This document shows positions 1-7,348 of a DNA stretch of 14,002 nt, in pieces (the first letter of the stretch is position 1; every line of letters begins with the position of its first letter). Below the pieces are notes generated by a model, which made no database searches, was not told the DNA's origin, and worked only from the letters and a program-made list of their open reading frames with translations. The DNA is from an uncultured Bacteroidales bacterium. Lineage in GTDB: Bacteria; Bacteroidota; Bacteroidia; Bacteroidales; Paludibacteraceae. The translations under genes were made by a program, and so were the position numbers. The stretch is taken from NCBI GenBank assembly GCA_903873355.1, contig CAIQOG010000112.1, forward strand, positions 1-14,002. Reading direction: 5' to 3'.

Positions 1-2
1 GT

Positions 3-503
3 TATGGTGTAAGTGATACCTTGTTTAATATAGTGATTACAGGAAGTGTGAATCTTATCTTTACATTGGTGGCTATGTTTACAGTGGATAAATGGGGACG
101 CAAAAAACTGATGGTTCTTGGCTCTGTAGGTTTGACAATAACCTATTTATTACTTGGAAGTGCATTTTATTTCCACATTAAAGGAATTGCTGTTTTGTCC
201 TTGGTAGTTATTGGTATCGGTGTATATGCCATGTCGCTGGCACCTATCGTGTGGGTAATTTTGTCCGAGATATTCCCTAATCGGGTTCGGGGTGCTGCCA
301 TGGCATTGGCAACATTCGGATTGTGGATTGCCTGTTTTATTCTTACCTATACTTTCCCATTGCTGAACAAAGGATTGGGCGCAGCAGGAACATTCTGGGT
401 GTACGCAGGAATTTGTTTGCTCGGATTTTTATTTATTCTTAAAAAATTACCTGAAACAAAAGGAAAAAGTTTAGAAGAAATTGAGAAAGAATTAGTAAAA
501 TAA
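3..503 (+). CDS. MFS sugar porter (XylE-like sugar/H+ symporter), C-terminal part, 5' end outside window
   Basis: Inner-membrane transporter of the major facilitator superfamily, sugar porter family, which moves a monosaccharide into the cytoplasm, usually with a proton. The reading frame is open from base 3 and already coding there (YGVSDT precedes the first possible TTG codon at 21), so this is a truncated gene, not a short one. About 166 codons remain, roughly a third of a typical 450-500 residue porter, covering about the last five membrane helices. Family motifs are clear: the D-x-W-GRKKL loop between helices 8 and 9, WVILSEIFPNRVRG after helix 10, and the terminal PETKGKSLEEIEKEL. These resemble E. 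coli XylE most closely in my memory, but the sugar cannot be inferred because the N-terminal half is missing. It ends 34 bp before the DUF5107 gene, suggesting cotranscription. Confidence 0.93.
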   Translation, partial: YGVSDTLFNIVITGSVNLIFTLVAMFTVDKWGRKKLMVLGSVGLTITYLLLGSAFYFHIKGIAVLSLVVIGIGVYAMSLAPIVWVILSEIFPNRVRGAAMALATFGLWIACFILTYTFPLLNKGLGAAGTFWVYAGICLLGFLFILKKLPETKGKSLEEIEKELVK

Positions 504-537
504 TCACTTTTAAAATAATTTATTACAACATATTTTC

Positions 538-3500
538 ATGGAAGAAATAACGAAGTATTTAATTACAAGTACGGTAGAAAAAAGTGAAGTAAAGGTTTGG
601 AGCGAAGAAGTGGCTATACCCACTTACGAAATTGGTCAACCCGAGAAAAATCCGATTTTCCTCGAAAAACGAGTATATCAGGGAAGTAGTGGCGTAGTGT
701 ATCCCTATCCTGTAATCGAAAAAATTGCGGATGAAAAACATGATAAGATTTACAAAGCCGTTTTTTTGGAAAACGAATACATCAAAATAATGATTTTACC
801 CGAGTTGGGTGGTCGTGTGCAGATGGCCTATGATAAAATCAAAGAACGTCATTTCATTTATTACAATCAGGTTGTTAAACCTGCTTTGGTAGGATTAACC
901 GGTCCTTGGATCTCAGGAGGAATTGAATTTAACTGGCCACAACATCATCGTCCGAGTACTTTTTTGCCTGTTGACCATACCATTGAGCACAATGCTGATG
1001 GTAGTGTAACTGTTTGGGTGAGCGAAAACGAGAAAATGTTTCACCAAAAAGGAATGGCAGGATTTACCCTTCATCCCGGAAAAGCGTATTTAGAAATAAA
1101 AGCTAAACTCTATAATCCTACTCCTGTACCACAAACTTTCCTTTGGTGGGCTAATCCGGCTGTTGCAGTCAACGATTTTTATCAATCAGTATTTCCACCT
1201 GATGTTCATGCAGTTTTCGATCATGGAAAACGAGATGTTTCAACCTTCCCAATAGCCACCGGAACATATTATAAAATTGATTATTCGGCTGGTGTCGATA
1301 TTTCTAACTATAAAAATATTCCTGTACCTACTTCGTATATGGCAATCAATTCAGAGTTTAACTTTGTAGGTGGCTATGAAAACGACACACAAGCCGGTGT
1401 ACTTCATATTGCCAACCACCATGTTTCGCCGGGCAAAAAACAATGGACATGGGGTAATGGCGATTTTGGTAAAGCTTGGGACAGAAATCTCACCGACGAA
1501 GATGGGCCGTATATTGAATTAATGGCAGGTGTGTTTACCGATAATCAACCTGATTTTACTTGGCTTAATGCGTATGAAGAAAAAACTTTTACACAATACT
1601 TTCTCCCGTATCGTGAGTTAGGGGTTGTGAAGAATGCTTCACAAGATTTGTTGCTAAATATAGATAAAGTCGGTGAGATAGCAATTGTGAAAGTGTTGGC
1701 AACGTCTTTGCAAAAAAACGCTAAGGTTGAATTGAAAGGTTTTTGGGAAGAAATAGTTGATTTGTGTCCTGAAACGGTTTATGAAAAGGAATTTGTCGTT
1801 GGAAAAATTCCTGGAAATGAACTGGAATTAATTGTTTACAATTCTAAGGGAAGTGAATTGCTTGCCATACATACAGAAAAGAAGGAACGCCTTGAAGCAG
1901 AAGCTGCACAAGCAGCACTTTCGCCTGAGGAAACTCCTACTTGCGAACAATTGTACCTCACCGGATTACATTTGGAACAATATCGACATGCTACTTACAA
2001 CGCTATCGATTATTACAAAGAAGCATTAAAGCGTGACCCAAGCGATGTGCGCAATAACAATGCTATGGGACTATGGTTGTTGCGTCGTGGAAAATTTGCG
2101 GAAGCAGAACAATATTTTAAAACTGCTATCGAAACTCAGCTACAACGAAATCCGAATCCTTATGATGGTGAACCTCGTTATAATTTTGGTTTAGCACTTC
2201 AATATCAGGGCAAAAACAAAGAGGCTTACGATGCTTTTTATAAATCGTGCTGGAATGCAGCCATGCAGGATGCCGGATTTTTTGGTTGCGCACAAATTTC
2301 ATGTCTTAATGATAAGTTGACAGATGCACTTTATGAAGTAGAAAAATCATTGATTCGAAACTGGCACAACCATAAAGCGCGAGTGCTTAAAACAGCAATT
2401 TTACGTAAGCTAGGACGAAATGACGAAGCTTTCAATTGGATTGAGGATTCGTTGAAAATTGATTTGTTTAATTTTGGTTGTCGTTTTGAAAAATATCTGC
2501 TTTCAGCTGATAGTAATGTGTTGGCTGAAATGACCCAACTCATGAGGGGCGAAATTCATAATTATGAGATTGTGGCGTTGGATTATATTGCTGCAGGGAT
2601 GTATACAGAAGCCATTCAGTTATTGGAAGAAGGTTCAAAAATATGTCTAACAACACCAATGACTTTTTATTATATGGGTTGGGCTATAGATTTGAGTGGA
2701 AAAGATGCAAAAACTGTTTTCGAAAAAGCAGCGGCTCATGCACCTGAATACTGTTTCCCAAATCGCTTGGAAGCCATTTTAGCATTGGAATGTGCACAAA
2801 AACTGAATCCACAAGATGCAAAAGCACCATATTATCTGGGTAATTTGTGGTATGACAAACGTCAATACCCCGAAGCTATTGATTGCTGGGAAAAGTCGGT
2901 TGCAATAGACGATAAGTTCCCCACCGTATTACGAAATCTTTCGTTAGCTTATTTCAATAAACTAAACAAGGAAGAAAAAGCAATTGAATATCTTGAAAAT
3001 GCATTTTCTTTAGACATTACTGATGTCCGTATTTTGATGGAACTTGATCAGTTGTATAAACGTATTTGTCGCCCACATACTTTGAGACTTGAATTTCTTG
3101 AAACGCATTTTGAACTTGTAGAACAACGTGACGATGTATATTTAGAATATGCTACATTGTGTAATCAGATTGGCAATTATACCAAGGCAAAAGATTTGAT
3201 AGATAAAAGACAATTTCATCCCTGGGAGGGAGGCGAAGGAAAAGTTCCAACTCAATATCAAATTTGTAGAGTTGAGTTGGCCAAAACAGCAATATCAAAA
3301 CATGATTATAGCACTGCAATTGAACTACTGAATCAGTGTTTGGAGTATCCTCACAATTTAGGGGAAGGAAAACTTTATGGTGCACAGGAAAATGATTTTC
3401 ATTACTGGTTGGGGTGTGCTTTTGAAGGTTTGGGACTAAAAGAGGAATCGGTTAAATACTGGAAACTTGCAATAGAAGGAAATAATGAACCGGCAGCAGC

Positions 3501-3840
3501 CATTTTCTATAACGACCAAAAACCCGATAAAATTTTCTATCAGGGATTGGCATTGAAAAAACTTGGGCGCAATGAAGAGGCCAAAAACCGTTTCGATAAG
3601 TTGATAGCTTTTGGCAAAAAGCATTTTGATGAGCAAATAAAACTCGATTACTTTGCCGTTTCGTTACCAGATTTGCTGATTTGGGACGATGACCTGTCTT
3701 TCCGCAATAAAATCCATTGCCTTTATATGCTTGGGTTAGGTTTTTTAGGTATTGGAAATATAGAAAAAGCAAGGTTTCATATGCAAATAGCAACAAATAT
3801 GGATATAAATCATCAGGGCGTGCAGGTGCATTTGAAGTGA
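538..3840 (+). CDS. DUF5107 (mutarotase-like) and tetratricopeptide-repeat protein
   Basis: A 1,100-residue protein with no signal peptide or membrane segment, so probably cytosolic. Residues about 20-360 match the DUF5107 type: ILPELGGRV (86-94) looks like the aldose-epimerase-like beta-sandwich signature. It is followed by conserved-looking WISGGIEFNWPQHH (124-137), HHVSPGKKQWTWG (294-306) and ELMAGVFTDNQPDF (327-340). Residues about 365-450 look like a further beta domain. From about 470 to the end is a TPR array, clearest at 487-530, 545-567, 622-640, 763-835, 964-980 and 1004-1023. Glu130, Glu327 and His136, His137, His294 and His295 are candidate active-site or sugar-binding residues, but this is inference; family function is not known to me. 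The ATG at 538 is preceded by A/T-rich sequence without a Shine-Dalgarno motif. Position just after a sugar porter and before a PUL suggests a role in intracellular sugar handling or sensing. Confidence 0.9.
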   Translation: MEEITKYLITSTVEKSEVKVWSEEVAIPTYEIGQPEKNPIFLEKRVYQGSSGVVYPYPVIEKIADEKHDKIYKAVFLENEYIKIMILPELGGRVQMAYDKIKERHFIYYNQVVKPALVGLTGPWISGGIEFNWPQHHRPSTFLPVDHTIEHNADGSVTVWVSENEKMFHQKGMAGFTLHPGKAYLEIKAKLYNPTPVPQTFLWWANPAVAVNDFYQSVFPPDVHAVFDHGKRDVSTFPIATGTYYKIDYSAGVDISNYKNIPVPTSYMAINSEFNFVGGYENDTQAGVLHIANHHVSPGKKQWTWGNGDFGKAWDRNLTDEDGPYIELMAGVFTDNQPDFTWLNAYEEKTFTQYFLPYRELGVVKNASQDLLLNIDKVGEIAIVKVLATSLQKNAKVELKGFWEEIVDLCPETVYEKEFVVGKIPGNELELIVYNSKGSELLAIHTEKKERLEAEAAQAALSPEETPTCEQLYLTGLHLEQYRHATYNAIDYYKEALKRDPSDVRNNNAMGLWLLRRGKFAEAEQYFKTAIETQLQRNPNPYDGEPRYNFGLALQYQGKNKEAYDAFYKSCWNAAMQDAGFFGCAQISCLNDKLTDALYEVEKSLIRNWHNHKARVLKTAILRKLGRNDEAFNWIEDSLKIDLFNFGCRFEKYLLSADSNVLAEMTQLMRGEIHNYEIVALDYIAAGMYTEAIQLLEEGSKICLTTPMTFYYMGWAIDLSGKDAKTVFEKAAAHAPEYCFPNRLEAILALECAQKLNPQDAKAPYYLGNLWYDKRQYPEAIDCWEKSVAIDDKFPTVLRNLSLAYFNKLNKEEKAIEYLENAFSLDITDVRILMELDQLYKRICRPHTLRLEFLETHFELVEQRDDVYLEYATLCNQIGNYTKAKDLIDKRQFHPWEGGEGKVPTQYQICRVELAKTAISKHDYSTAIELLNQCLEYPHNLGEGKLYGAQENDFHYWLGCAFEGLGLKEESVKYWKLAIEGNNEPAAAIFYNDQKPDKIFYQGLALKKLGRNEEAKNRFDKLIAFGKKHFDEQIKLDYFAVSLPDLLIWDDDLSFRNKIHCLYMLGLGFLGIGNIEKARFHMQIATNMDINHQGVQVHLK

Positions 3841-3871
3841 TTCACCATGTTAAAACAAAGATTTAGGAAAT

Positions 3872-3914
3872 ACTCATTTTTAAATAAAAAATGTTGAGTT
3901 GTGGGTGATTTTTT
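3872..3914 (+). terminator. possible weak terminator after the DUF5107 gene
   Basis: ACTCA (3872-3876) can pair with TGAGT (3895-3899), extended inside by T-run/A-run pairing with a bulge. A run of six T follows at about 3909-3914. The stem is short and AT-rich and the T-run is some 10 nt beyond it, so this is only a weak candidate. Its position, about 30 bp after the stop codon and before the next promoter candidate, fits the end of an operon. Confidence 0.25.
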
Positions 3915-4032
3915 AATCTGTAATTGTAGAAGTTTTGATAATCAGACAGATAAATAATTATAAATAAATTGTTCAACAGAAATTAGGTATGATTTCAACA
4001 AAAGTTCGACCAATATAATTCATCAAGGCTAT

Positions 4033-4040
4033 TATCTTTG
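4033..4040 (+). promoter_or_regulatory. Bacteroidota -7 element (TATCTTTG) of the SusC/SusD operon
   Basis: TATCTTTG is an exact match to the Bacteroides housekeeping -7 consensus TAnnTTTG. The partner -33 element (TTTG, about 20 bp upstream) is poor: the nearest similar sequence is TTCG at 4005-4008, with a spacer of 24 bp, which would suit a promoter needing an activator. Transcription would begin at about 4045, giving a leader of about 150 nt before the SusC start. A chance match to so short a motif is possible in DNA this AT-rich. Confidence 0.5.
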
Positions 4041-4076
4041 CATAGAAAACAAACAGAAACCTATAAAATTTAAGAT

Positions 4077-4163
4077 ATGAGTAAAATTACTTCCTTTTCT
4101 CCTCCCAATTACGTGTGTTCAACACAAATATCAGTTTCCAGGAAATTTTTAAAAATCAACTGA
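4077..4163 (+). CDS. possible 28-residue leader peptide upstream of susC
   Basis: ATG at 4077 opens a 28-codon frame ending in TGA at 4161-4163, 33 bp before the SusC ATG. The product starts MSKITSFSPPNYV and ends KFLKIN, with no recognised domain and no convincing signal peptide. The A/T-rich bases before the ATG (AAATTTAAGAT) resemble those before the real genes here. It lies wholly within the transcript predicted from the 4033-4040 promoter. It could be a translated leader, or a chance ORF of a length that is common in any sequence; I do not recognise it. Confidence 0.2.
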   Translation: MSKITSFSPPNYVCSTQISVSRKFLKIN

Positions 4164-4196
4164 AATTACAAATCTATTTTTTGATATTATAAAATT

Positions 4197-7100
4197 ATGT
4201 ACAAGAAGAAAGTAAATAAAAAACTGAATTCAATGAGAGCAACACTTTTATTACTTTTCAGCATTTTTCTCGTAACTGTTTCTGCTCAAAATCTCACTGT
4301 CAACGGTATAGTAGTTGATGAGAAATCCGGCGAATCACTTCCAGGAGTTTCTGTTTTGGTAAAAGGAACCAAAACAGGTACAGTTACTGATGCTAATGGT
4401 AAATTTTCAATCAAAGTTTCATCTGGTTCAACTTTAAATGTTTCTTATATTGGCTATAAAACTGAACAAGTAGCTCTAAAAGGGAAAACATATCTTAAAA
4501 TTGTTCTTGGTGAAGACTCTAAAGGATTGGATGAAGTTGTTGTAGTTGGTTATTCTACTCAAAAAAAAGAAAGTGTTGTTGGATCTATTTCAACTGTAAA
4601 AGGTTCAGATTTAATGAAAGCTGGTGTAACATCAGTTTCCAATGCACTCGCAGGTCGTGTTCCCGGTTTGGTAACTGTGCAGGCAACCGGATTGCCGGGG
4701 TCGAACGATTCAAAAATATACATACGTGGTATGTCATCACCAACAGGAAGTGGAACTCCGTTAGTATTAGTTGATGGTGTAGAAAGTAGCATGAATGATA
4801 TTAACCCTTCTGAAGTTGAAAATATTTCTGTTTTGAAAGATGCTTCGGCAACAGCTGTGTTTGGTGTGAAAGGAGCTAATGGTGTAATCCTTATTACCAC
4901 CAAACGTGGTCAGGAAGGAAAAATGGAGATATCTGTTTCGTATGACCAAACAATGAAACAAGCTTCAACAAGTAGCATTCAGCAGAATGCTTATAATACA
5001 TTAGTAGCAAGGAATAAACTTTATAGAAATAAGAATTACTACAATTTAATTTTGTCAGATGAAGTGCTTAATCATTATCGTGATCATGATATGCCATATG
5101 TATACCCTGATATCGATACATGGAATCATAATGTTAAAGACTTTACAATGGATACTCAGGCATCAATATCTGCAAGAGGTGGTACTGCTAATGCGAAATA
5201 CTTTTTGACATTAAGCTATCTACACGAAGGAGATATTGTAAAAGATAATCAAAATTTGTATGATCCATCGTATAAATACGACAGGGTGAATTACCGCATG
5301 AATTTTGATTTTAATCTAAGCAAAACAACAAAATTATCTTTTTCAAGTGGTGGTTATGTTGGAACTGATAGTCATGGTGGAGATTATGGAGTACCAGCAA
5401 AAGTATTGAGTAATATGTTGGTTTCTCCTCCTTATACAACTCCATACTATTATCCTGAATCATTTGTGGCAGATCATCCTTCAACTATTTATCCTAATAT
5501 CTCAGGCCGTACAGCAGGAACTTTAATACCCTATACTATACCTGCATCAATAGATTATATACATAATCAAACAGGGACTGTACGTTCAATGCGAGATAGA
5601 TTAACAACAGATATCAATTTAACTCAAGATCTTAGCTTTATCACTAAAGGATTAAATGCGAAGTTATCAGTTAGTTATAATAATGAGTCAACATGGCGTG
5701 GTGGTGGCTATGCATATTATGGTGAGTATTTTATTTATAAAGAAATTGGAAACTCCTACGAATGGCAACGATATATTTACGACAAGACTAACAGCTTATC
5801 ACCAATTCAGAATCCTTATCAATCTACTATTTCACAATATGGTTCACCATTCAAAAGCTTATATTATAGTGCTCAAATGAACTATGCCCGCTCTTTTGGC
5901 AAGCACAATGTTAGTGCGTTGGGTGTATTTAGTCGCAGAAATAGTCAGTCAGGTTCATCTTTTCCTCATTTTGAAGAAAACTGGGTAGCACGTGCTACAT
6001 ATGATTATGATAGTAGATATCTGTTAGAAGCAAACCTGGGTATAGCAGGCTCTGAGCAATTTGCACCTTCCAATCGTTTCGGATATTTTCCTGCTATTGC
6101 TTGTGGTTGGAATATTGCCAAAGAAAAATTCATAAAAGATAATTTGCCAACTCTTAATAATTTTAAGCTTAGGTATTCTTATGGAGAAGGTGGTTACGAT
6201 GGAACCAACGGTTTCTTGTATATTTCTGAATATGCCAACTGGAAATCTATTCAGACAGGAACATCTCAAACCCAAACCAATCTTACAACAGTAACTGAAG
6301 GTGCTGCTCCAAACTTAAATGCACGTTGGGAGAGATCAATCAAAAATTCTCTTGGAGTCGATATCGGTTTGTTCGATAATAAACTAACATTTACTATTGA
6401 TCTTTTTGATGAGAAAAGAGATGGGATTCTAACAACTCGTCGTGATGTTTCTGCTATGTTTGGACAAAGTATGAAGGCTCAAAACATTGGAGTTACAAAA
6501 AAGCACGGTTACGAAATAGAGCTTGGATATAATGATCATGTTGATAAATTCTTTTATTGGGTAAAAGGGAATTATAATTTTAATGAAAATAGAATTATTA
6601 CGTTTGGTGATCCGGCATTTATGAATGAGTATCAGAAAAGTCAGGGAAAACCTATTGGACAAATCTATTCAAGTCAGAATATTGGATATTACCAGAATAT
6701 GGATGAAATATTGAATTATTCTCTTGGTCAAAATAATTTAATTATTGGCGGTGATAAAGTCTTAGACTTTAATGGAGATGCCACAACAAGTAATGATGCA
6801 GTCGCGATTGGATTTACAACTCGTCCAAATACGACTTATAGTTTTTCAGCCGGATTATCGTATGAGAGTTTTGATTTTAACTTCCTGTTTCAAGGCGTTA
6901 CAGGCGTAAGTAAATCATTTGGAAATTATACAAATCCCATGTGGTCGTATGATCCGGTTGACTCGTATATACTTTTGAAAGGTGCAAGTCAAACAGACGT
7001 TTGGTCACCACAAAATACAAATTCAAAATATGCAACTTGGGGGGCTTATAATTCTACAAGTAAAGGAATTGTTGATGCCAGCTATCTGAAATTAAAATCT

Positions 7101-7328
7101 ATAGAACTAGGTTATACACTTCAAAGAAAAACGATTAAATCATTGGGGTTAACCTCTGCCCGTATTGCTTTGCAGGGCTCAAATCTACTTACAATTGCAC
7201 CAGGGTATATTCTTGGAGATCCTGAAAATGAAGCATCAGTAGACTTCTACGGAGGTGATTATGGTGGCTCATTTCAATTCTATCCATTACCACGTCGTAT
7301 TACTTTATCATTAAAAATGACTTTGTAA
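4197..7328 (+). CDS. SusC/RagA-family TonB-dependent outer-membrane transporter (full-length type)
   Basis: Forms the outer-membrane beta-barrel that imports glycan oligomers (or other large nutrients) captured by its SusD partner, using TonB-ExbBD energy. It has 1,043 residues, normal for the family. Order: Lys-rich long n-region and signal peptide (1-30, likely cut VSA|Q at 30/31); carboxypeptidase-D-like regulatory domain (33-104, with LPGVSVLVKGT and the TDANGKFSI turn); TonB box DEVVVVGY (112-119); plug with ALAGRVPG (150-156); and the SusC signature LKDASATAVFGVKGANG (213-229) ending in ITTKRG. The rest is barrel, with an acidic DFNGD loop at 857-861. The last residues SLKMTL end in Leu rather than the usual aromatic. 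The start could also be Met13 (4233), but the first ATG gives a long n-region common in SusC proteins. The SusD gene follows after 20 bp. Substrate unknown. Confidence 0.96.
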   Translation: MYKKKVNKKLNSMRATLLLLFSIFLVTVSAQNLTVNGIVVDEKSGESLPGVSVLVKGTKTGTVTDANGKFSIKVSSGSTLNVSYIGYKTEQVALKGKTYLKIVLGEDSKGLDEVVVVGYSTQKKESVVGSISTVKGSDLMKAGVTSVSNALAGRVPGLVTVQATGLPGSNDSKIYIRGMSSPTGSGTPLVLVDGVESSMNDINPSEVENISVLKDASATAVFGVKGANGVILITTKRGQEGKMEISVSYDQTMKQASTSSIQQNAYNTLVARNKLYRNKNYYNLILSDEVLNHYRDHDMPYVYPDIDTWNHNVKDFTMDTQASISARGGTANAKYFLTLSYLHEGDIVKDNQNLYDPSYKYDRVNYRMNFDFNLSKTTKLSFSSGGYVGTDSHGGDYGVPAKVLSNMLVSPPYTTPYYYPESFVADHPSTIYPNISGRTAGTLIPYTIPASIDYIHNQTGTVRSMRDRLTTDINLTQDLSFITKGLNAKLSVSYNNESTWRGGGYAYYGEYFIYKEIGNSYEWQRYIYDKTNSLSPIQNPYQSTISQYGSPFKSLYYSAQMNYARSFGKHNVSALGVFSRRNSQSGSSFPHFEENWVARATYDYDSRYLLEANLGIAGSEQFAPSNRFGYFPAIACGWNIAKEKFIKDNLPTLNNFKLRYSYGEGGYDGTNGFLYISEYANWKSIQTGTSQTQTNLTTVTEGAAPNLNARWERSIKNSLGVDIGLFDNKLTFTIDLFDEKRDGILTTRRDVSAMFGQSMKAQNIGVTKKHGYEIELGYNDHVDKFFYWVKGNYNFNENRIITFGDPAFMNEYQKSQGKPIGQIYSSQNIGYYQNMDEILNYSLGQNNLIIGGDKVLDFNGDATTSNDAVAIGFTTRPNTTYSFSAGLSYESFDFNFLFQGVTGVSKSFGNYTNPMWSYDPVDSYILLKGASQTDVWSPQNTNSKYATWGAYNSTSKGIVDASYLKLKSIELGYTLQRKTIKSLGLTSARIALQGSNLLTIAPGYILGDPENEASVDFYGGDYGGSFQFYPLPRRITLSLKMTL

Positions 7329-7348
7329 TTAAATCCAATTTTAGAAAA

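Larger units (their letters stand above)
3841..4196 (+). other. 356-bp intergenic region and SusC leader
   Basis: This is the only long non-coding stretch in the window. It separates the porter/DUF5107 pair from the SusC/SusD operon. It is strongly AT-rich and holds the weak hairpin near its left end, a TAnnTTTG element in the middle, a possible 28-codon ORF, and a minus-strand TAnnTTTG match close to the SusC start. No tRNA, long inverted repeat or clear operator is visible. It is the expected place for control by a PUL regulator such as a hybrid two-component system, an ECF-sigma/anti-sigma pair or a SusR type, none of which lies in the window. Confidence 0.7.

Noticed and set aside
21..503. 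A complete 160-residue membrane protein starting at TTG 21
   Set aside because: The frame is open upstream to the window edge and the family needs about 12 helices, so the TTG is an internal Leu codon of a truncated porter.
3452..3796. 114-codon minus-strand open frame inside the DUF5107-TPR gene
   Set aside because: It lies fully opposite a well-supported coding region, overlaps another minus-strand frame, and its product shows no recognisable domain.
4145..4156. Perfect 12-bp palindrome ATTTTTAAAAAT in the SusC leader, as a possible operator or hairpin
   Set aside because: It is made only of A and T, has no loop room for an RNA hairpin, and such runs are expected in DNA of this composition.
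4559..4903. 114-codon minus-strand open frame opposite the SusC plug region
   Set aside because: The + strand frame encodes the unmistakable plug and signature motifs; the minus frame is a shadow of its codon usage.
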